A stretch of DNA of 8,634 nucleotides. Source: an uncultured Collinsella sp. Its GTDB lineage: Bacteria > Actinomycetota > Coriobacteriia > Coriobacteriales > Coriobacteriaceae. The notes under the pieces were generated by a model. It saw nothing but the letters and a program-made list of their open reading frames with translations, was not told where the DNA came from and searched no databases. A program made the translations under genes and the position numbers. The DNA lies in NCBI GenBank assembly GCA_900544235.1, contig UQUL01000060.1, positions 1-8,634 on the forward strand, given 5' to 3'. Shown here in pieces: positions 3,891-8,634 of this stretch. How positions within the stretch are numbered: position 1 is the first letter of the stretch; each line of letters opens with the position of its first letter.

Positions 3891-6107
3891 ATGGAACAAC
3901 TCTCGCAATCGGGCTCGCGCGGTCGACGCCGCACGGGCAACGAGCCGGCGCCGCACGAACGCGTGAAGGGCGAACGCCGTGCCAACGAACCGCGACGCAC
4001 CGCGAGCCCCCATCGCGCTTCTGCCAACAACGCGGGCCGCGCCAACACTCCCGCCGCGGAGCAGACGCCTGCTCGCCCCAAGTCCCGCTACATCCCTGCA
4101 CTCGACGGTCTGCGTACGCTCGCCGTCGTCGCGGTGGTGCTCTATCACCTTAACCTCACGTGGGCTCAGGGCGGCCTGCTTGGCGTCACGATCTTCTTTG
4201 TGCTTTCGGGCTATCTGATCACGCGCTTGCTGCTCAACGAAGTCGCTAAGACCGGCCGCATCGACCTCAAGAGCTTCTGGATCCGCCGCATCCGTCGCCT
4301 GGTCCCCGCCGTGGTGACCGTCGTGGTGGTGACCTGTGCTCTGTGCACCGTCTTCAACCACGTGATGCTCACCAAGATGCGCCCCGACATCCTGCCGTCG
4401 CTGTTGTTCTTCAACAACTGGTGGCAGATTGCCCAAAACGTCTCGTACTTCAATGCTCTGGGCGACCCCTCGCCGCTCACGCACTTTTGGTCGCTTGCCA
4501 TCGAGGAACAGTTCTACCTGATTTGGCCGCCACTGCTGTTTGCCATGGTATCCATGCATGTGAGCAAACCCAACACGCGCCGCGTGGTTCTGGGCCTTGC
4601 CGCGGTATCTGCCCTCGCCACGATGGTGCTTTACAACCCTGCCGCCGACCCCAGCCGCGTGTACTACGGCACCGACACCCGTGTGTTCTCGCTGCTGCTG
4701 GGTGCCTGGATGGCCTTTATCCCCGATCGCGACCTGGCGCCGGTGCGTCTCGCTCGTCGTCTGGGGCTCAATCGCCTGGCTGGAGCCGCCAAGCACGGCA
4801 AGAACGCCGAGGACAAGCCTGGCGAGAAGGCCGACGAAGCAGCCGAGACCGCACCGGCACAGCCGAGCGCCCTCGTGCGTTTTTGGTCCTCGCCCGCATC
4901 CATCGATGTATTGGGCGTCGTGGGTCTGGTTGGCCTTGCCGCCATGGTCGCGCTCACCAACGGCTACACCGCCTTCCAGTATCGCGGAGGCACGCTGCTG
5001 TGCTCGATCCTCACGCTCATGGTCATCGCGGCCTGCGTGCAGCCCCAGGGAATGGTTGCCCGCGCGCTGTCCGCCGAGCCGCTCGTGTGGGTTGGCAAGC
5101 GCTCGTACAGCATCTACCTGTGGCACTATCCCCTGCTGTTGCTCATGAACCCGGTCGCCAACATCAACGATACACCGTGGTGGCAGTACATTTTGCAGGT
5201 GCTGTTGGTGGTCGCCGTGGCCGAATGCTCATATCGTTTTATCGAGACGCCGTTTAGAAAGGGCGCCTTTGGGCGCACCGTATCCGAGTTCCGCGACGGC
5301 ACCGCCACGCCCGCCAACTGGGTGCGCGCGCACGTCCCTGCCTGCGCAGCCTGCGCTGTCGTGTTGGTCGTTGCACTGGGCGGCCTGATCTTTGTGCCCG
5401 AGACGTCTGCGCTGAGCGGCGAGGGCGCCGAAGTTCTGAACAAGGAAGCCAAGAACACCGCGCCCACCGACCAGCAGGCGGCCGACGACACCGACAAGGA
5501 CAACGACGGCTTCCCCGATGGCTCCTACGATCTGCTTATGATCGGCGACTCCGTGTCGCTGCGTGCCGTTGATTCCTTTGACGGCGTGTTCCCGCACAGT
5601 CATATCGATGCCGAAAAGGGCCGCCAGTTCGATGCGGGCCGTGCGACATTTGAGGGCTATCTTCAACAGAACCTTGCCGGCAAGATCGTGGTCTTTGCAC
5701 TGGGCACCAACGGATTGGTAACCGACGACCAGATCGACGCCATCATGGACGATGCAGGAGATAAGCGTATTGTGGTGTTTGTGAACACGCGCAGCCCGCA
5801 GCCGTGGGTTGGCTCTACCAACCAGGCCATCGCTAACGCCGCTACGCGCTACAAGAACGTGCGCGTTATCGACTGGTACGGATACAGCGCCAACCGCAAC
5901 GACCTGTTCGATGGCGATGGCACGCACCTATCGACCACTGGCGTGACTGAATATCTCAACTTGATTCACGATGCAGTCAAGAAGGACCTGCCCGTGCATC
6001 CCGAGGATCACGTCAATGATCCGCAGCCGGCAGCCGTCAAGTCTGCCACCGACGCGCTCGTCAATGCGCTTGCCTTCAAGCCGCACAAGCTGGGCACCGA
6101 CAAGTAA
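3891..6107 (+). CDS. OatA-like membrane O-acetyltransferase (acyltransferase-3 plus SGNH domain)
   Basis: This 738-residue, two-part membrane enzyme probably transfers acetyl or a similar acyl group from the cytosol to cell-wall peptidoglycan or a surface polysaccharide. Residues 1-66 are a basic, probably disordered cytosolic tail. The acyltransferase-3 domain (about 67-460) opens with YIPALDGLRTLA and has the conserved VLYHL (His86), FFVLSGYLI (102-110), RRIRRLVPA (132-140) and SLAIEEQFYLIWP (201-213) with around ten membrane helices. One loop (296-327) is an unusually charged, Lys/Glu/Ala-rich stretch. A further helix (about 484-503) carries the chain outside, followed by an acidic linker. 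The SGNH domain (546-695) has GDS with nucleophile Ser554, GTNG with Asn607, and DGTHLS with Asp676 and His679. The closest known design is OatA, which O-acetylates MurNAc and gives lysozyme resistance, but the acceptor cannot be read from sequence, so no symbol is given. The start is the first ATG; its ribosome site is weak. Confidence 0.93.
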   Translation: MEQLSQSGSRGRRRTGNEPAPHERVKGERRANEPRRTASPHRASANNAGRANTPAAEQTPARPKSRYIPALDGLRTLAVVAVVLYHLNLTWAQGGLLGVTIFFVLSGYLITRLLLNEVAKTGRIDLKSFWIRRIRRLVPAVVTVVVVTCALCTVFNHVMLTKMRPDILPSLLFFNNWWQIAQNVSYFNALGDPSPLTHFWSLAIEEQFYLIWPPLLFAMVSMHVSKPNTRRVVLGLAAVSALATMVLYNPAADPSRVYYGTDTRVFSLLLGAWMAFIPDRDLAPVRLARRLGLNRLAGAAKHGKNAEDKPGEKADEAAETAPAQPSALVRFWSSPASIDVLGVVGLVGLAAMVALTNGYTAFQYRGGTLLCSILTLMVIAACVQPQGMVARALSAEPLVWVGKRSYSIYLWHYPLLLLMNPVANINDTPWWQYILQVLLVVAVAECSYRFIETPFRKGAFGRTVSEFRDGTATPANWVRAHVPACAACAVVLVVALGGLIFVPETSALSGEGAEVLNKEAKNTAPTDQQAADDTDKDNDGFPDGSYDLLMIGDSVSLRAVDSFDGVFPHSHIDAEKGRQFDAGRATFEGYLQQNLAGKIVVFALGTNGLVTDDQIDAIMDDAGDKRIVVFVNTRSPQPWVGSTNQAIANAATRYKNVRVIDWYGYSANRNDLFDGDGTHLSTTGVTEYLNLIHDAVKKDLPVHPEDHVNDPQPAAVKSATDALVNALAFKPHKLGTDK

Positions 6108-6164
6108 CCTGCAGCAAACAACCCAAAATCACTCTTTTCGAGCCGGCCCCAAGAGGTCGTGGGC

Positions 6165-6200
6165 AAAAAAACAGGCCGCAGTCCATCGCTGTGGCCTGTT
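6165..6200 (-). terminator. Rho-independent terminator of the Mg2+ transporter operon
   Basis: On the minus strand AACAGGCCACAG (6200-6189) pairs with CTGCGGCCTGTT (6181-6170) around a 7-nt loop. This is a 12-bp stem with one mismatch or wobble, followed by a run of seven T (6171-6165, sharing its start with the stem). It lies about 20 nt after the NRAMP gene stop. In the plus direction the hairpin lacks a T-run, so no clear intrinsic terminator is seen for the acyltransferase gene. Confidence 0.9.
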
Positions 6201-6218
6201 CGGAAGCAAAAGTGGGCG

Positions 6219-7481
6219 TTAAGCGCTGTAGCCCATCGCTTGCAGCACAAACATGACGACTGTCAGCACCGTAATCACGGCGATAGTCGCCCAAGTGAGC
6301 ACGTTCCACACGCGGCCATTGCGGTTGGCACCCATGATGTGACGGTCGGCGGCGATAACCACCTGGAACACCAGAACCACGGGCAGTAGCACGCCATTGA
6401 TGACCTGCGAGGTCATCATAATCTGGAACAGATCGACGCCGGGCATAAGCACCAGCACGGCAGAGATACCGATGATGGCCGTAATGATGCCGCGGTAAAC
6501 CGGAGCCTCGTCCCAGCTGCGGTCGGCACCGCGCTCCCAGCCAAATGCCTCGCAGATAGCGCTCGACGTAACGCCCGGCAGCACGCAGGCGGCCAAGAAG
6601 CTCGCCGCGACCAGGCCCGAGGCAAACAGTACCGTGGACCACTGGCCCGCGATGGGCTCCAGTGCGCGGGCGGCATCGGCGGCATCGCTAATCTGAATGC
6701 CCGCCGGGAACAACACCGTACCGGTCGTGATGATAATAAAGCCGGCAATGACATCGGCGGCAAGCGAGCCGCTCACGGTATCAATACGCTGCAACACGAT
6801 GTCGTCCTCGCCCGCATTCTTATCGACCACGTTGTTCTGAGCCAAGAAGATCATCCACGGTGCGATGGTGGTACCGATCGTTGCGACCACGAGCGACACG
6901 TAGCTGGGATCGTTCTGAATATTGGGGACGACCAAGTCGACCGCGACCTCGCCCCAGTTGGGGCCGGCCATAAACGCGGCGACGATGTAGGTCACGAACA
7001 CGCAGCTTACCAGCAGCAGAATCTTCTCGATGCGCTGGAAACTGCCCGACATGGTAAGCATCCACACCAGCAGCGCCACGAGCGGCACCGAGATGCTCGC
7101 CGGAACGCCAAACAGAGCAAGGCCGCTCGCGATACCCGCGAACTCCGAGATGGTCACCGCCGTGTTGGCGATCAACAGCGCTGCCATGGCCAGCACGCTC
7201 TTGCGCACGCCAAAGCGCTCGCGAATGAGCGACGCCAGGCCCTTACCCGTGACGCAGCCGCAGCGCGCCGCGGTCTCCTGCGTCACGATGAGCAGCACAG
7301 TCATGACGGGAAGCATCCAGAGCATCTTGTAGCCATAGCTGGCGCCCGCGCTGGAATACGTTGCAATGCCGCCGGCGTCATTGCCCGAAAGCGCCGCCAG
7401 CAGACCGGGACCCATAGCGCCAAAGATGGCCGCGATGGTCAACTTTTGCTTGGTGCCCGACTTTTGCTTGGTATTTTGCAC
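6219..7481 (-). CDS. NRAMP-related metal transporter, probably of the Mg2+ branch (NRMT)
   Basis: This is a 420-residue polytopic membrane protein of the SLC11/NRAMP family (LeuT fold, about 11 helices). The first helix reads GPGLLAALSGNDAGGIATYSSAGASYG in two adjoining blocks. The canonical DPGN is replaced by DAGG (35-38), keeping the metal-binding Asp35 but losing the Asn. In helix 6 the canonical A-x-x-MPH becomes TTIAPW (204-209), so the sulphur ligand Met is Ala207 and the His is Trp209. Loss of the soft Met ligand argues against Mn2+/Fe2+ selectivity and fits the NRAMP-related magnesium transporters, as I recall them described from Eggerthella lenta. The chosen start is GTG, 8 nt after the stop of the preceding MgtE-like gene, with AGGTGG (7491-7486) just before it. 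An ATG at 7544 would overlap that gene and add 21 non-family residues. It is followed by a strong terminator. Confidence 0.9.
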   Translation of the reverse strand: MQNTKQKSGTKQKLTIAAIFGAMGPGLLAALSGNDAGGIATYSSAGASYGYKMLWMLPVMTVLLIVTQETAARCGCVTGKGLASLIRERFGVRKSVLAMAALLIANTAVTISEFAGIASGLALFGVPASISVPLVALLVWMLTMSGSFQRIEKILLLVSCVFVTYIVAAFMAGPNWGEVAVDLVVPNIQNDPSYVSLVVATIGTTIAPWMIFLAQNNVVDKNAGEDDIVLQRIDTVSGSLAADVIAGFIIITTGTVLFPAGIQISDAADAARALEPIAGQWSTVLFASGLVAASFLAACVLPGVTSSAICEAFGWERGADRSWDEAPVYRGIITAIIGISAVLVLMPGVDLFQIMMTSQVINGVLLPVVLVFQVVIAADRHIMGANRNGRVWNVLTWATIAVITVLTVVMFVLQAMGYSA

Positions 7482-7489
7482 GCGACCAC

Positions 7490-8634
7490 CTAACCAATGA
7501 CCGACATGGTGAGCAGCACCGCAGCGGCGCAGTACGCTACGCACGAGATCATGACGGCAATAACGTTCATGGCGGTGCCCGACGTGTTGAGGTCGTGCTC
7601 ATCGCGCCAGAACAGCACCATCAGGTAAATCACGGCGCTCATGTTGCCCACCAGGCAGATGATGGCCGCGATGTTAAAGCAGCCGGTAAAGAGCTGCTCC
7701 TCAAACATAGGGCCATCGAGGAACGCGGCAGTGCGCACCAGCTGCGCGCACAGGTAAGTAACAAGCGAAAGGATCAGGCCCATACCCGTGCTCTGGAAGA
7801 AAAATCCCAGGTACGGTTTGGGCTCGTCGTCGTGACCGTCGTACTCGAGGAAGTAGTTCTTGACGAACGACACCATGCGCGAGGCCGCCAGCAGCACGAG
7901 CGGCATGGCGCACATGGGGAACACCACCAGATGCGCGGAGCCCAGCGCCGTCCCCAGCACCGTCGCCATAATGCACGAGGCGATGCCCCACACGACGACC
8001 CAGTACTGACGATGCACGAACCAGCTGAGCACGTTCGTCGAGTCGTCCGACGCGCTATCGCCCGAGCCGACACCGGCGATCTGCAGGTCCTCCTGATGCT
8101 CCTCGGCGATAACGTCCATGGCGTCGTCGAAGGTCACGATGCCCAGGATATGACGGTTCTCGTCGCAGACAGGGATGGCAACCAGGTCGTACTTGGTCAT
8201 CTCGTCCGTCACGTCTTCCTGGTCCTCGTCGGGCGACACGTAGACCAGGTCGCGATAGGCGAGCTGGCCCAGCGTGGCATCGCGGTCGGCCACGATCAAC
8301 GTGCGCAGCGAGAGCACGCCGGTGAGCATGCCGCTCGGATCCTCGGTATAGACGTAATAGACACTCTCAAAGTCCTCATCGAGTTTGCGAATCGCCTCGA
8401 TGGCATCGCCGACCGTCGCCGTGGCGGGCAGCGAGACAAACTCCGAGGTCATGATGCGGCCGGCGGTGTTGTCCTCATAACCCAGCAGGTTACGAATCGC
8501 CTTCTCCTCCTTGACGCCCATCAGGCGCAGGAGCTTCTCGGCCTTCTCGTAATCGAGCTCGTCGATCAGGTCAGCTGCATCGTCCGGGTCCATCATGGCC
8601 AGCATCGACGATGCGTCCGTGTCGGACAGGCCCT
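7490..8634 (-). CDS. MgtE-like protein with CBS pair and divergent membrane domain (5' end missing)
   Basis: The frame is open to the right edge; 380 residues are visible and the N-terminus is cut off. Visible residues 1-58 are the end of the MgtE N-terminal superhelix (MMDPDDAADLIDEL). Two CBS motifs follow: AGRIMTSEFVSLP (57-69) opens the first, and the second runs to about 182. In MgtE these parts bind Mg2+ and gate the channel. Five hydrophobic helices then fit the MgtE topology (about 212-230, 233-253, 277-298, 317-342, 353-379). However, the expected GGN-G-Q-like signature after the second helix is absent (AMPLVLLAASRMVSF instead), and in the last helix, where MgtE has DPA...PLITTLTD with the pore Asp, there is DLNTSGTAMNVIAVMIS. 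The pore function is therefore doubtful. It heads the operon with the NRAMP-related gene 8 nt downstream and may act as that transporter's Mg2+ sensor or partner. That role is inference. Confidence 0.85.
   Translation of the reverse strand, partial: GLSDTDASSMLAMMDPDDAADLIDELDYEKAEKLLRLMGVKEEKAIRNLLGYEDNTAGRIMTSEFVSLPATATVGDAIEAIRKLDEDFESVYYVYTEDPSGMLTGVLSLRTLIVADRDATLGQLAYRDLVYVSPDEDQEDVTDEMTKYDLVAIPVCDENRHILGIVTFDDAMDVIAEEHQEDLQIAGVGSGDSASDDSTNVLSWFVHRQYWVVVWGIASCIMATVLGTALGSAHLVVFPMCAMPLVLLAASRMVSFVKNYFLEYDGHDDEPKPYLGFFFQSTGMGLILSLVTYLCAQLVRTAAFLDGPMFEEQLFTGCFNIAAIICLVGNMSAVIYLMVLFWRDEHDLNTSGTAMNVIAVMISCVAYCAAAVLLTMSVIG

Noticed and set aside
3777..5126. 449-residue minus-strand frame opposite the acyltransferase
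   Set aside because: The sense strand encodes clear acyltransferase-3 motifs. The antisense product is a low-complexity His/Gly/Arg-rich shadow.
4343..5257. 304-residue plus-strand frame within the acyltransferase gene
   Set aside because: It is an out-of-frame overlap with the secure gene, with Arg/His/Ala-rich composition and no domain.
6108..6200. Bidirectional terminator also serving the acyltransferase gene
   Set aside because: The hairpin is followed by CGGAAGC rather than a T-run on the plus strand, so only the minus-strand terminator is supported.
7482..7544. 21-residue N-terminal extension of the NRAMP-related protein
   Set aside because: It would overlap the end of the MgtE-like gene in another frame and has no family similarity. 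The GTG at 7481 has a ribosome site and ordinary operon spacing.

Overview
The window looks like a contig end from a high-GC Gram-positive gut actinobacterium of the class Coriobacteriia, most probably Collinsella or a close relative. This rests on the GC-rich codon use, the intergenic palindrome around CCACAAAGGGGACAGGCACC (which I recall as common in Collinsella), and the pairing of an NRAMP-related transporter with an MgtE-like protein. No 16S or other typing marker is present, so the assignment is an inference. The first 29 bases are not genomic: they match the Illumina Nextera tagmentation adapter.

Layout. Bases 30-355 hold no convincing gene. They contain three hairpin-forming repeats: one strong palindrome and two copies of a second element set 81 bp apart. 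From 356 to 3703 four genes lie on the minus strand. In transcription order they are a ribokinase, a nucleoside hydrolase 30 nt behind it, luxS, and a DUF4867-type cupin-like protein. Ribokinase and nucleoside hydrolase form an operon; luxS and the DUF4867 gene each appear to have their own promoter region, and a clear terminator follows luxS. A 187-bp divergent spacer then separates this block from a large plus-strand gene (3891-6107) for an OatA-like membrane O-acetyltransferase with a C-terminal SGNH esterase/transferase domain. A convergent spacer holds a strong minus-strand terminator at 6165-6200. This ends a two-gene minus-strand operon that runs in from the right edge: an MgtE-like protein (5' end cut off) followed 8 nt later by an NRAMP-family transporter.

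How the genes fit together. Nucleoside hydrolase releases ribose from nucleosides and ribokinase phosphorylates it to feed the pentose phosphate pathway. LuxS also handles a ribosyl compound, detoxifying S-ribosylhomocysteine and releasing the AI-2 precursor. The acyltransferase probably modifies cell-wall or surface polysaccharide. The last operon looks dedicated to magnesium: the NRAMP protein carries the binding-site exchanges expected of the Mg2+-transporting NRAMP-related branch (NRMT), and its partner keeps the MgtE cytosolic Mg2+-sensing domains but has a membrane domain that lacks the usual MgtE signature residues. This last pair is the most interesting part of the window.
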